This document shows, piece after piece, positions 55,898 through 64,000 of a stretch of 64,000 nucleotides of DNA. The translations under genes were made by a program, and so were the position numbers. How positions within the stretch are numbered: the stretch's first letter is position 1; each line of letters starts with the position of its first letter. The stretch spans positions 186,001-250,000 of the forward strand of contig JAGPVL010000015.1 in the NCBI GenBank assembly GCA_018067045.1, written 5' to 3'. The stretch comes from Gammaproteobacteria bacterium (lineage in GTDB: Bacteria > Pseudomonadota > Gammaproteobacteria > Pseudomonadales > Alcanivoracaceae). The notes beneath the pieces were generated by a model, which was not told the origin of the DNA, did not search any database, and was given only the letters and a program-made list of their open reading frames with translations.

Positions 55898-56878
55898 TTA
55901 CGGAAGCAGATGGCTTACCGCGTCGCGCTCTTCAGCAAGCTCTTTCTCAGTCGCAGACATGCGCTCGCGAGAGAAATCGTTCACTTCTAGGCCTTGTACA
56001 ATTTCCCAGTCGCCGTTTTTACAAACGCATGGGAAGGAGTAGATCAGGCCTTCTTGGATGCCGTAGGAGCCATCGCTGTAGATGCCCATAGACGCCCAAT
56101 CGCCTTCGGCTGTGCCGAGAGCCCATGTGCGCATGTGATCAACCGCTGCGTTTGCCGCAGATGCTGCGGATGACGCACCGCGAGCCTTGATGATGGCTGC
56201 ACCACGCTGCTGGACGGTTGGGATGTAGTCATTCGCGTACCAGTCTTGCTCGATCTGGTCGATCGCGGCTTTACCGTCGACAACGCAATGGTGCAGGTCT
56301 GGGTACTGAGTTGAAGAATGATTACCCCAGATGAGCATTTTCTTCACGTCATTGATGGTTTTGCCAAGCTTGTTAGCCAGCTGAGCCATGCCACGGTTGT
56401 GATCAAGGCGGGTCATCGCAGTGAACTGACGCGGGTTGATAGACGGCGCGTTGCGCTGTGCAATCAAGGCGTTGGTGTTAGCTGGGTTGCCAACAACCAG
56501 TACTTTGATGTCTTTGCTAGCGTTGGCATCGATTGCCTTGCCTTGCGCAGAGAAGATCGCCGCGTTGGCTTCAAGCAAGTCTTTACGTTCCATGCCTGGG
56601 CCGCGAGGGCGTGCGCCAACGAGAAGGGCGTAGTCGGCGCCTTTAAAGGCAACGCTGGCGTCGTCAGTTGCAACGAGACCGGCCACTAAAGGAAATGCGC
56701 AGTCTTCAAGCTCCATTACTACACCCTTAAGGGCTTCCAGTGCTGGCGTGATTTCTAGCAGCTGAAGGATAACGGGCTGGTCTTTGCCGAGCATATCGCC
56801 GGAAGCGATGCGGAAAAGTAGAGAGTAGCTGATTTGGCCGGCGGCGCCGGTAACGGCAACGCGTACGGGATCTTTCAT
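55898..56878 (-). CDS. mdh: Malate dehydrogenase
   Basis: 326 aa, typical of the short-form malate dehydrogenase (lactate/malate dehydrogenase superfamily). The NAD-binding [19 protein letters not shown], the substrate-binding Arg residues in [17 protein letters not shown], the [13 protein letters not shown] block, and the catalytic His in [12 protein letters not shown] are present. It interconverts malate and oxaloacetate in the TCA cycle. Start preceded by AGGAGATC. Single gene with its own terminator. Confidence 0.97.
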   Translation of the reverse strand: MKDPVRVAVTGAAGQISYSLLFRIASGDMLGKDQPVILQLLEITPALEALKGVVMELEDCAFPLVAGLVATDDASVAFKGADYALLVGARPRGPGMERKDLLEANAAIFSAQGKAIDANASKDIKVLVVGNPANTNALIAQRNAPSINPRQFTAMTRLDHNRGMAQLANKLGKTINDVKKMLIWGNHSSTQYPDLHHCVVDGKAAIDQIEQDWYANDYIPTVQQRGAAIIKARGASSAASAANAAVDHMRTWALGTAEGDWASMGIYSDGSYGIQEGLIYSFPCVCKNGDWEIVQGLEVNDFSRERMSATEKELAEERDAVSHLLP

Positions 56879-57079
56879 GGACGATCTCCTGGATTCGCTT
56901 TTGGCGGAGGTAGTAGGGCCACACAGGGTGTCGAGTGACCAGAGCGGCGCGCATTATAAAGGAGCTAATGACGAAGCGCACGACTCAAGGCGGTTTAAAT
57001 TTTGGCGAATTGCTGATTGGGTGGAGCAGAAAGAGAGTGGCTTGGAGCCAGAAGGGGAGGCAAGGAGAATAAATAGGGG

Positions 57080-57109
57080 CCGCGAGGGCAGCGAAAACTG
57101 CCCTCGCGG
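57080..57109 (-). terminator. Hairpin after the phasin-like gene
   Basis: A perfect 12-bp GC-rich stem (CCGCGAGGGCAG and its complement) with a 6-nt loop, 12 bp past the stop. The T run is weak, so its terminator role is likely but not certain. Confidence 0.6.
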
Positions 57110-57120
57110 GTTGATCTGAT

Positions 57121-57486
57121 TTAAGCGGCTGCTTTTTCTAGCTTCTTCAGCTTGCGTGACAAAGAATCAATCTTCTTGTTCAGGGCTGTTAGGTCGTCGT
57201 TGCTAGCAAGGCCAAGAACAGTCACAGCGCGGGTAGCGAGTTCTTTAACGGAAGCCGTTGCAGACTCGGTTGCTGTTTTTGCTGTTGCTGCAAAGCCTTC
57301 AGCGCGGGCCTTCTCGCTTACTTTGTTGAACTCTTCGCGCAGGCTCTGACGGTTAGCTTCTACTTTTTCAGCGAATGTTTTCGCTGATGCTTGTAGCTTT
57401 TCTACCGCTGATTTTAGCTCTGCACGAGCAGATTCAACGCGAGCGTTTACAGTGCTGATAACTTCATCTTTCTTCGATACTGACAT
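57121..57486 (-). CDS. Phasin-like granule-associated protein
   Basis: 121 aa, almost wholly helical with Ala/Lys/Glu heptads. The end VLGLASNDDLTALNKKIDSLSRKLKKLEK resembles the phasin PhaI/PhaF oligomerisation region. Phasins coat polyhydroxyalkanoate granules. No pha synthesis gene is in the window, so the assignment rests on composition and the C-terminal motif. AGGAG is 8 nt ahead of the start. Confidence 0.65.
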   Translation of the reverse strand: MSVSKKDEVISTVNARVESARAELKSAVEKLQASAKTFAEKVEANRQSLREEFNKVSEKARAEGFAATAKTATESATASVKELATRAVTVLGLASNDDLTALNKKIDSLSRKLKKLEKAAA

Positions 57487-57803
57487 GGGTTCGTCTCCTT
57501 AGGGATGGCGCCGCTGCGCACAAAATGGTTGCCCGTCCATGGCTTTCGCGGTGCTTCTAAACATCTGGCCAAGACGTGCCGCGAATTGTATAGAGGGCGG
57601 CAGGTGATGATTTCAGTGCTGTCTGACAAAGATACATTTTACAATGCATTTCAGCCGTTTTGCGTACTGGTTTTATATGACATACCGGCGTTGGCCGGTA
57701 TGTCGCTGGATTTAAGTGGTATAGGCGCTAGAATCGCGCCCTAATGAATGGAGTGTAATGTCCGCATGGCGTTGTAAAGATGCTCGGCGGGCGGGAGTGG
57801 TAT
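57487..57803. other. 317-bp divergent intergenic region with palindrome
   Basis: Lies between the phasin-like gene (minus) and bolA (plus). It holds a perfect 11-bp inverted repeat (GACATACCGGC / GCCGGTATGTC, loop GTTG, 57679-57704). The repeat could be a regulator site or transcript hairpin. No gene was seen. Confidence 0.55.
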
Positions 57804-58124
57804 ATGGCAACGGTAATGGCGCAGGCGATTGAGTCCAAAGTCCGGGCAGGGCTGTCAGTCGCGCATTTTGAGTTAGATAATGAGAGCCATATGCACAATG
57901 TGCCGGCAGGATCTGAGTCGCATTTCCGTCTTGTCGTGGTGTCCGACGATTTTGACGGCTTGCTGTTGGTGCGTCGCCATCAGCGTATTTACGCGTTACT
58001 AAGCGATGAGCTTGCTGGTGAAGTGCATGCCTTGGCGATGCATACGTTTACGCCGGAGGAGTGGGCTAAAAGGGGCAAAGATGCTGAAGCGTCGCCGGCC
58101 TGTCGTGGCGGAAGTGGTCAGTAG
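57804..58124 (+). CDS. BolA family protein
   Basis: ATG at 57804 gives 106 aa, close to BolA length. A start at 57816 would also be possible. It has the BolA fold markers: HFELDNESHMHNVPAGSESHFRLVVVSDDFDGLLLVRRHQRIYALL and then LAMHTFTPEEW. The conserved His of the H-x3-E region is present. BolA works with monothiol glutaredoxins in iron-sulfur metabolism and stress morphology. The next gene starts 87 bp later on the same strand. Confidence 0.9.
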   Translation: MATVMAQAIESKVRAGLSVAHFELDNESHMHNVPAGSESHFRLVVVSDDFDGLLLVRRHQRIYALLSDELAGEVHALAMHTFTPEEWAKRGKDAEASPACRGGSGQ

Positions 58125-58211
58125 TTTGTCGACGCATAGAGTGTGTGGCATGTGGATTAGTAAAAGTGCTGTTAGAGCCCAATAGCAAACGAGTTAGCAG
58201 GTAAAGGAAAG

Positions 58212-59147
58212 ATGGATAAGATTGTTGTTGCGGCCTTGTACAGATTCGTTCGCCTTAATGGTCATGAGGCGTTGCGTGAGCCGTTGTTGGAGAAAATGTT
58301 GGCGCTGGATGTGCGCGGGACCTTGTTGCTCGCTAACGAAGGTATTAATGGCACTGTGTCGGGTACCCGTGAAAATGTTGATGCGCTGCTTGGCTGGTTG
58401 GCTGAAGATGCGCGTTTTGATGGCCTTGAGCATAAAGAGTCGTTAGCGCCTAAGCATCCGTTTTTGCGGACAAAAGTTAAGCTGAAAAAAGAAATCGTGA
58501 CAATGGGGGTTGAGGGTATTGATCCGGCTAATTCGGCAGGAACGTATCTGACGCCTGAGCAATGGAATGACATGATTGCGGATCCTGAAACGTTGTTGAT
58601 CGATACGCGTAATGATTATGAGTATGAGGTAGGCACGTTTGACGGTGCGGTTAATCCAAATACAACATCATTTCGAGAATTCCCCGATTACGTCCGCGAA
58701 AATTTAGACCCTGAAAAGCATAAGCGTGTGGCGATGTTTTGCACTGGTGGTATTCGCTGCGAAAAATCCACGGCATTATTAAAGCAAGAAGGGTTTGATG
58801 AGGTTTATCACCTTAAAGGCGGCATTTTAAAGTATTTAGAAGAAATGCCGAAGGAAGACTCCCGTTGGCAGGGCGAGTGCTTTGTCTTCGATGAGCGAGT
58901 TACCGTGGATCATGACCTGCAGCCTGGTAGTTATGAGCAGTGCCACGCGTGTCGTCGGCCGATCACGCAGGACGATAAACTGTCTGAGAAATTTATGGCA
59001 GGGGTGTCCTGTCCGCGTTGCTTTGATGAGTCGAGTGAGACGCAAAAGAAGCGTTTTGCGGAGCGGCAAAAACAGATTGATTTGGCCAAATCGCGTGGTG
59101 AGCAGCACCGCGGCATGAGTGCTCGCGTACCCAAGCCGGCTAAGTAA
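58212..59147 (+). CDS. trhO: tRNA uridine(34) hydroxylase TrhO
   Basis: 311 aa, in the family range. The N-terminal acylphosphatase-like domain ([13 protein letters not shown]) is followed by a rhodanese domain with the active-site Cys in [16 protein letters not shown], and a C-terminal zinc-like Cys region ([19 protein letters not shown]). It makes 5-hydroxyuridine at position 34 of tRNA using oxygen. Starts with ATG after a GGAAAG site. Its end overlaps the convergent neighbour by 8 bp. Confidence 0.96.
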   Translation: MDKIVVAALYRFVRLNGHEALREPLLEKMLALDVRGTLLLANEGINGTVSGTRENVDALLGWLAEDARFDGLEHKESLAPKHPFLRTKVKLKKEIVTMGVEGIDPANSAGTYLTPEQWNDMIADPETLLIDTRNDYEYEVGTFDGAVNPNTTSFREFPDYVRENLDPEKHKRVAMFCTGGIRCEKSTALLKQEGFDEVYHLKGGILKYLEEMPKEDSRWQGECFVFDERVTVDHDLQPGSYEQCHACRRPITQDDKLSEKFMAGVSCPRCFDESSETQKKRFAERQKQIDLAKSRGEQHRGMSARVPKPAK

Positions 59148-60360
59148 CGACTGTCGGTTTTCGTGGAGTTCTCGGCGCAGTAGTGATCGAGTGATTTGTA
59201 AGTTTTTGGGCGCCGGTAGCGATGCGTAGATCTTGCTCGGTTTGCTGTTGCCAGTTTGGCGCCATGGAAAACTGAATGCGCGCGCGCGTGATGGTACTCG
59301 TTCCCGAGTACAAAAACATGATCAGCCCAATCGCTTGAAGTGACAGAATCACTTCGGGTTGCCAAAGTGCACTAACCCCTTGATGTGCGATAGCAGTAAT
59401 GTTTTGTTCTGGGGGTATTAGCCAGCGCAGTGCGCCGACAATATAAATTGATGCCAAAATCGTCATGATTTGGTATATCGAAATGCGTTTTCCGTTAGTC
59501 CCGCCAATTTCTTTTTTAAGCTCTTCACTAATATTCTCGATAAGATTTCCGCCACGATAGTCAGCACGTAATGTTTCTGAGCTGAGTCGCCATGCTTGAC
59601 TGCCAATTAAGCTCAATAGTAGTGCTTCGCTAAAATGATTATGAAAAAACAATCCGATTGAGATGAGCGCCAACAGGGTGAAGACGACGCATGTGGCGGA
59701 TTGAACCGGAATGACATCGACGTTTTCCATTTTTCCCGCGAAACAAATTTTTTTCGTTTTGCCGCTATATCGGTGCGGCGTGTGCGCGCACGCGTGCTGA
59801 ATCCAGCGCGGAGCTAGTGAGAGGGGTTTTCCGTAACAACATCCAAAGCTTAGGCAGCCCAGTCGGCCGATGCCTTCTCCTGCAACATAGGCAATTGAAA
59901 TGGCGGCAAGAATGGCCACTGTGGGTAGGGCGAGGCCATAGATTTCTTTGCTGATGTAGTCAGCCGCAAGCAATAGAAATGGCGCGAGGATAATGCCTGT
60001 GAAGCTGGCGCCGCCTACGGTAAAACCGTGCGGATTATTCTCAACAAAGCGTGCGATGAGTTTTGCCGCTGGTAGGCAGGCGGCGAGCACGGCCAGAATC
60101 AGTAATAGCGCAATGCCCGTAGCGACATTGACGGCGCCGGTTAGCGCGATAAATATCGCGCAGCTTATAACGCCCGCTAGCGCGGTGAAAAAACCATAGA
60201 GGGTTAGGTTGATCCCGCGCCAATCATTTTTGGAGATCTTGCTGGTCGGAATAGTGGCTAGAAACTGCCAGCGTTCGCGCGGCAGTATGCGAAATAGCCA
60301 CTGATATAGACCCATAAGGGTGACAGCGGTCACCATAAGGCTGAGGTCGAATGCTGTCAT
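59140..60360 (-). CDS. Lgt-like membrane protein
   Basis: 406 aa, with about eight to nine membrane helices. The [26 protein letters not shown] block resembles the prolipoprotein diacylglyceryl transferase (Lgt) core, with its Gly-rich turn and Cys residues, but the length and Cys pattern differ from E. coli Lgt. A loop with [15 protein letters not shown] lies in the middle. It may be a paralogue with another lipid donor or role. The conserved Lgt His and Arg could not be checked by eye. GGGAGAG precedes the start. Confidence 0.65.
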   Translation of the reverse strand: MTAFDLSLMVTAVTLMGLYQWLFRILPRERWQFLATIPTSKISKNDWRGINLTLYGFFTALAGVISCAIFIALTGAVNVATGIALLLILAVLAACLPAAKLIARFVENNPHGFTVGGASFTGIILAPFLLLAADYISKEIYGLALPTVAILAAISIAYVAGEGIGRLGCLSFGCCYGKPLSLAPRWIQHACAHTPHRYSGKTKKICFAGKMENVDVIPVQSATCVVFTLLALISIGLFFHNHFSEALLLSLIGSQAWRLSSETLRADYRGGNLIENISEELKKEIGGTNGKRISIYQIMTILASIYIVGALRWLIPPEQNITAIAHQGVSALWQPEVILSLQAIGLIMFLYSGTSTITRARIQFSMAPNWQQQTEQDLRIATGAQKLTNHSITTAPRTPRKPTVVT

Positions 60361-60447
60361 GGTGACTCTCCCGGTAGCGTAGTGTCGGCAACGCTATCGG
60401 GAGAACTTGTCTGAACGATGACAGCTATTTTTCGCTTTTATGTCAGG

Positions 60448-61443
60448 TCAGATTGTTGTGTTTGGTTTTACGCTGGCTATCGGTGGCAGTGCTTGCCGTA
60501 ATGCAGCGAGAGCACTGGTCGGGAGGTTGTTTTTCTGGCCGTAGTCGATCCAACCATCAAGCATTTGCCGTGTTTGTTCGCCAACTTTGGCGAAGTGGTA
60601 GTGCAGGTAGGTTTGCAGTGGAAAGGGCGAAAGTACGGGGGCGGCGAATATGGCGAGTTTGAATAGCCAGCGCTTGCCTGGTAGTGAATGTGTTTTGTGC
60701 GCAGCAGGCGACGAGGGGTCGAGAAAGTGGCTGCCAATGCGGGCAGCTTCATTGGCAGCCTCGCATGCGGTGGCGAGCAAGGCGCTTTTTCGCAGCGTCG
60801 CGAGTGACCAGTCGCAGCATTCTAGTGCGGCGATTAAAGGTTGCAGCTGAGCGGTCATGAGTGCTTCGTGGGCGCTCAGTTTATCCATGTTGATCGCTGG
60901 CAGCCCGCCTTGGCGTAACCATTGGGCCGCCTGCTTCCCGGCGTCGCTATTTTCCAGCACGGCTGAGCGGGGTGGGGTGAGGTAGGCAATTCCAGCGCTG
61001 GGTGATAGCTCGCCAGGTAGAGGTGTTTGAAAGCTGGCTAGGCCAATCAGGGCGCGGCTAACGGGACCCTTGTGCATCGCTGCTAGGCGTTGTTGATCAC
61101 GAAAGTCTGGTGACCAGAGGATAATAGGAGTCTTGGGGTCGACTTTGGCGAGCTGGCTGCTTAGCCAGTCGGTGTGGATGGCGTCCGAAGGAAGGCAGAT
61201 CCACACTTGGTCCCAGCCTGTGTGGGCTTGATCTATAACGCGCAGGTTTTGTTGGTCGGTACGGATGCGCTTGCTTAGTGCTCCCAGCATTGAATAGTGG
61301 TGCAAGGTACGAGGCATGCGGCTATTAATGCTGGCTCGATCGCGAACTAAGAAGGCGGTGTGGCATCCGGCCTGAGCAAGGTAAGCGCCGTAGATTGCGC
61401 CAACGGCGCCGCTGCCAATGATGAGAATCCGTGGTGTGCTCAT
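60448..61443 (-). CDS. Ketopantoate-reductase-like NADPH-dependent protein
   Basis: 331 aa. The N-terminal nucleotide-binding motif LIIGSGAVGAIYGAYLAQAG is typical of the ApbA/PanE family. The usual conserved Lys and Asn of PanE are not clearly seen, and the C-terminal domain is unlike it in several places, so activity on ketopantoate is uncertain. It may be a related reductase. The start overlaps the RHH gene's stop by 4 nt (ATGA). Confidence 0.7.
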   Translation of the reverse strand: MSTPRILIIGSGAVGAIYGAYLAQAGCHTAFLVRDRASINSRMPRTLHHYSMLGALSKRIRTDQQNLRVIDQAHTGWDQVWICLPSDAIHTDWLSSQLAKVDPKTPIILWSPDFRDQQRLAAMHKGPVSRALIGLASFQTPLPGELSPSAGIAYLTPPRSAVLENSDAGKQAAQWLRQGGLPAINMDKLSAHEALMTAQLQPLIAALECCDWSLATLRKSALLATACEAANEAARIGSHFLDPSSPAAHKTHSLPGKRWLFKLAIFAAPVLSPFPLQTYLHYHFAKVGEQTRQMLDGWIDYGQKNNLPTSALAALRQALPPIASVKPNTTI

Positions 61444-61688
61444 TTTTGGCTCAGGTAGCTGCGGGTGGCATCAAGCAGGATATCGGTCACGGTTCTATCT
61501 TCCATGAGAGCCTGCATTTTCAGTCTTTTGTGCAAGTCGGTGGGGATGTCGGCGGTGAGGCGACGGTGCCCTTCGCGTGGGCCGTTGCTCGCGCGCTTGG
61601 CGACGGCGGCAGGTGCCACTCCTTCAGAGCGTCGGCGAGTTGTGGGTTTCGCGCGACTGCCGGTTGCGACGAAGTCCATTTGTTCCAT
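61440..61688 (-). CDS. Small ribbon-helix-helix protein, ParG-like
   Basis: 82 aa. The N-terminal half is basic and disordered (Arg/Lys/Ala/Gly). The last 45 residues (RRLTADIPTDLHKRLKMQALMEDRTVTDILLDA) fit a ribbon-helix-helix dimer of the ParG/Arc kind. Such proteins bind DNA and often repress their own operon. GAGGG lies 8 nt upstream. It is translationally coupled to the next gene. No ParF-like ATPase is nearby, so a segregation role is not supported. Confidence 0.72.
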   Translation of the reverse strand: MEQMDFVATGSRAKPTTRRRSEGVAPAAVAKRASNGPREGHRRLTADIPTDLHKRLKMQALMEDRTVTDILLDATRSYLSQK

Positions 61689-61972
61689 GGTGTAACCCTC
61701 AGCTAATCGTCTTCTATATCGGCCAGTATAAGCAGGCGGGCAGATATGTATATATCCACTTAATGATCTATTTATATAAATGTATGTCGATATTATTAAG
61801 TATGGTTATAAGTATTTCATTAGATGTATGTTTGTATATGTTTTGCTGCTTTATTCATACGGCTGCTAATTTGTTCCCTCAGGTGTCGATTTTTGGCTTT
61901 ACAGCTAGACAAGAAAAAGCCTGAACTATAGATTTTAACCTGCTGAAAAATAATCAATTTATGGGGTCAGGG
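61689..61972. other. 284-bp AT-rich divergent region
   Basis: Strikingly AT-rich in 61740-61860 compared with its surroundings. It holds promoters for the RHH gene (minus) and the third GMC gene (plus). No gene was recognised. A short plus-strand frame here has no ribosome site and low-complexity translation. Confidence 0.5.
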
Positions 61973-63541
61973 ATGAGTCAGTTTGATACGGTTGTGATAG
62001 GAAGTGGTTTCGGTGGTGCCGTGACAGCCTGCCGCCTTCAAGAGAAGGGTTCGCGCGTGCTGGTATTGGAGCGCGGCCGCCGTTGGGATGTCGCGGACTA
62101 TCCGAGTGTTAGCCAGAAAAACTGGCTTTGGGATGATGATGAGCCAGAGAAACAGAACGGCTGGGCTGATCTGCGTCTGTTTGGTGATATGAGCATTATT
62201 CAGGGCGCGGGCGTCGGGGGCGGATCGCTGATTTATGCCAACGTCAGCATTGAGGCTAAACCGGATGTGTTTGAGCAGGGCTGGCCTGATGCGATTCGCT
62301 ACGAAACCTTGGCGCCGCATTATGCTACGGCTGGCGAGATGCTTGGAGTGCAAACGATACCGGATAATCAGTGGACGGATAGAACGCACTTGATGAAGGA
62401 TGCGGCGGATAAGATCGGCGCCGGGGATCGCTTTATGGTGGTGCCTCAGGCCATCACCTTTGACCCTGACTTTTCCTACGATAGAGCGTTGCCGATGGAT
62501 CGGCGACATAGCAAGACCTTCACCAATGCTCATGGCAAGACGCAGGGCACCTGCATTCATTGTGGCAATTGCGATATCGGTTGCCCTGTTCAGGCTAAAA
62601 ATACCCTTGATTTGAATTACCTTGCCCGTGCTGAGCAGTTGGGTGCTGAGATTCGACCGTTACATCAGGTGCGCTGGATTAAGCCGGTAGAGGGTGGCTA
62701 TCAGTTGTGCGTTGCCAACCTTGCCGCCGGTGGTCGAGAAGAAGTGATGACCGTGGCGCGGGTGGTGGTTTCCGCGGGAAGCGTCGGTTCCACTGAGCTG
62801 TTGTTGCGCTGCCGCGACCAATACAAGACCTTGCCGAAGCTTTCTCGCGCTCTGGGGAAGGGGTGGACTTCCAATGGCGATTTCCTGACGCCGGCGATTT
62901 ACCGCGACAGAGAGATATCGCCTACCCAGGGGCCGACGATTTCCGCAGCGATAGACTTTCTAGATGGCAGTGAGGGTGGTGCCAAGTTCTTTGTTGAGGA
63001 CGGCGGCTATCCCGATGTAATCGGTAACATGCTGGATAAGCTTGGCCGCTATCCGAAGTTGCTCAATAACCGTCTTGGCCAAGCGTTGGTGAAGTACGCC
63101 AGCGATACTGATCCGACCAGCAGTTTAATGCCCTGGTTTGGTCAGGCTAAGGATGATGCGGGTGGGCGCTTCTATTTAGGCCGCCGTTGGCTGATGCCAT
63201 GGAAAAAAGATCGTCTAAAGCTGGATTGGGATTACCGTAAAGCGGAAAAAGCAGTGCAAGGCTTGGCGGATATGCATTTGCGCCTAACCAAGGCGACCGG
63301 AGGAGAAGCGTCAACGCCGCCGACGTGGAGCTGGTTTCGTAACTTGGTGACGCCGCATCCTTTGGGTGGCTGCAATATGGCGGATACGCCGGAGCAAGGC
63401 GTTGTTGATCAGCGTGGCGAGGTGTTTGGTTATCCTAATTTGTTCGTTATTGATGGTGCGATGGTGCCCACGGCGCTCGGTTTGAATCCCTCACGTACCA
63501 TCGCGGCGTTAGCGGAGCATGCGTGTGCGCAGATTGATTAA
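61973..63541 (+). CDS. GMC oxidoreductase, cholesterol-oxidase-like, with four-Cys motif
   Basis: ATG at 61973 (GGGG about 6 nt upstream) gives 522 aa. The FAD-binding motif QFDTVVIGSGFGGAVTACRLQ opens the protein; the GMC block GAGVGGGSLIYANVS and the C-terminal HPLGGCNMAD and LGLNPSRTIAALAE (His and Asn of the active pair) complete it. C194, C197, C200 and C204 form CIHCGNCDIGCP, the spacing C-x2-C-x2-C-x3-C-P of a bacterial ferredoxin site. No signal peptide is seen, so it is probably cytosolic. Family members oxidise 3-hydroxysterols or similar alcohols. It differs from the two partnered GMC proteins in the window by having no Tat subunit. Confidence 0.88.
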   Translation: MSQFDTVVIGSGFGGAVTACRLQEKGSRVLVLERGRRWDVADYPSVSQKNWLWDDDEPEKQNGWADLRLFGDMSIIQGAGVGGGSLIYANVSIEAKPDVFEQGWPDAIRYETLAPHYATAGEMLGVQTIPDNQWTDRTHLMKDAADKIGAGDRFMVVPQAITFDPDFSYDRALPMDRRHSKTFTNAHGKTQGTCIHCGNCDIGCPVQAKNTLDLNYLARAEQLGAEIRPLHQVRWIKPVEGGYQLCVANLAAGGREEVMTVARVVVSAGSVGSTELLLRCRDQYKTLPKLSRALGKGWTSNGDFLTPAIYRDREISPTQGPTISAAIDFLDGSEGGAKFFVEDGGYPDVIGNMLDKLGRYPKLLNNRLGQALVKYASDTDPTSSLMPWFGQAKDDAGGRFYLGRRWLMPWKKDRLKLDWDYRKAEKAVQGLADMHLRLTKATGGEASTPPTWSWFRNLVTPHPLGGCNMADTPEQGVVDQRGEVFGYPNLFVIDGAMVPTALGLNPSRTIAALAEHACAQID

Positions 63542-63679
63542 TCTGACTCAGGTTGGTTCTTTGTCCGCCGCACAGGCCTCGCTGCAGAATAGGCACAATG
63601 TCCCTATGGGTGTAAATTGGGTTGACGATACTGGGATAAGAGCCGAAATAATAAACGGGATAAGAGTAGGTGCGCATTT

Positions 63680-64000
63680 ATGAGTGATACACGCTACAAC
63701 TTGGTTTTTTCTGGGCAGGTGGTTGGCGGTGCGGACCCTGCTACTGTTAAGCAGAATCTAGCTAAGCTGTTTAAGATTGATGCGGCGCGTGTTGAGGCCT
63801 TGTTTAGCGGTAAGCCAGCGGTACTTAAAAAAGACGCCGATCAAGCTGCAGCGATGAAGTTTCGTGCAGCACTGCGTCAGGCAGGCGCCCAGTGTCAGAT
63901 GGTGGCGATTGGTGATGACGGAGCGGCTGCGTCAGCGCCAGCGTCTACTAAGGCTTCATTTGCGCAGCCCGCTGAAGAGCAATCCTCAGCGCCGGCTGCG
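63680..64000 (+). CDS. Hypothetical protein, start only (3' partial)
   Basis: ATG at 63680 opens a frame that runs past the window end (107 codons seen). The first 75 residues (YNLVFSGQVVGGADPATVKQNLAKLFKIDAARVEALFSGKPAVLKK and on) look like the small N-terminal domain found in front of some membrane proteins. Then comes an Ala/Ser/Pro linker. No membrane helix is seen in the portion present. The rest must be read from the neighbouring sequence. Confidence 0.7.
   Translation, partial: MSDTRYNLVFSGQVVGGADPATVKQNLAKLFKIDAARVEALFSGKPAVLKKDADQAAAMKFRAALRQAGAQCQMVAIGDDGAAASAPASTKASFAQPAEEQSSAPAA

Noticed and set aside
61440-61688. Plasmid partition module
   Set aside because: The RHH protein is ParG-like but no ParF ATPase or centromere repeat is near.

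Overview
The window is about 50% G+C with compact gene packing and Shine-Dalgarno-led genes. The gene set (cysB, 4Fe-4S-type cysH, thrH, trhO, rraA, an AlgP-like basic protein, phasin-like protein, mtnABCD, FadL-type channel) suggests a gammaproteobacterial chromosome, probably a marine member of the Pseudomonadales/Cellvibrionales sphere such as Spongiibacteraceae. That placement is inference. No tRNA, rRNA, insertion sequence, prophage or CRISPR array was seen.

Layout. (1) Bases 1-13019, mainly plus strand: two multiheme c-type cytochromes (the first cut by the window edge), an acyl-CoA-binding protein, and two consecutive pairs of a Tat-signal small subunit with a GMC flavoprotein. A secreted protein of unknown function (minus strand) and an RND/MMPL exporter follow. 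This looks like a periplasmic dehydrogenase system feeding electrons to cytochrome c, probably for hydrophobic alcohols. (2) 13085-16493: hybrid histidine kinase, NAD(P)-binding protein and RraA, joined by overlapping starts and stops. (3) 31117 down to 16568, minus strand: seven consecutive genes for secreted or envelope proteins. They are a DUF6801-like protein with two choice-of-anchor-D repeats, a smaller relative without repeats, a secretory lipase, a giant relative with eleven repeats and a C-terminal anchor, a FadL-type channel, and two lipoproteins. A GspN-like protein and an AraC regulator lie upstream. I read this as an uncharacterised surface system for hydrolysing and importing a lipid-like substrate. 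(4) 33582-34252: AT-rich gap with a 7-bp tandem repeat. (5) 34253-37270: methionine salvage genes mtnABCD. (6) 37334-46700: a small membrane protein, an unknown protein plus PilZ-like protein, an AlgP-like protein, a cN-I 5'-nucleotidase, and a sulfur neighbourhood (TSUP permease, CysB, CysH) interrupted by a GGDEF-EAL protein, then ThrH. (7) 55345 down to 46877, minus strand: three DUF11-type secreted proteins followed by a giant DUF11/OmpA/beta-barrel protein. Two perfect CRP-type palindromes lie upstream, and an intrinsic-terminator-like hairpin sits inside the cluster. (8) 55898-64000: malate dehydrogenase, a phasin-like protein, BolA, TrhO, an Lgt-like membrane protein, a ketopantoate-reductase-like protein with an RHH protein, a third GMC oxidoreductase of the cholesterol-oxidase type, and the start of one more gene.

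The strongest candidates for undescribed biology are the DUF6801/lipase/FadL cluster and the CRP-marked DUF11/OmpA-barrel cluster. The paired GMC dehydrogenases are also notable because they carry conserved cysteines that look like an iron-sulfur site.
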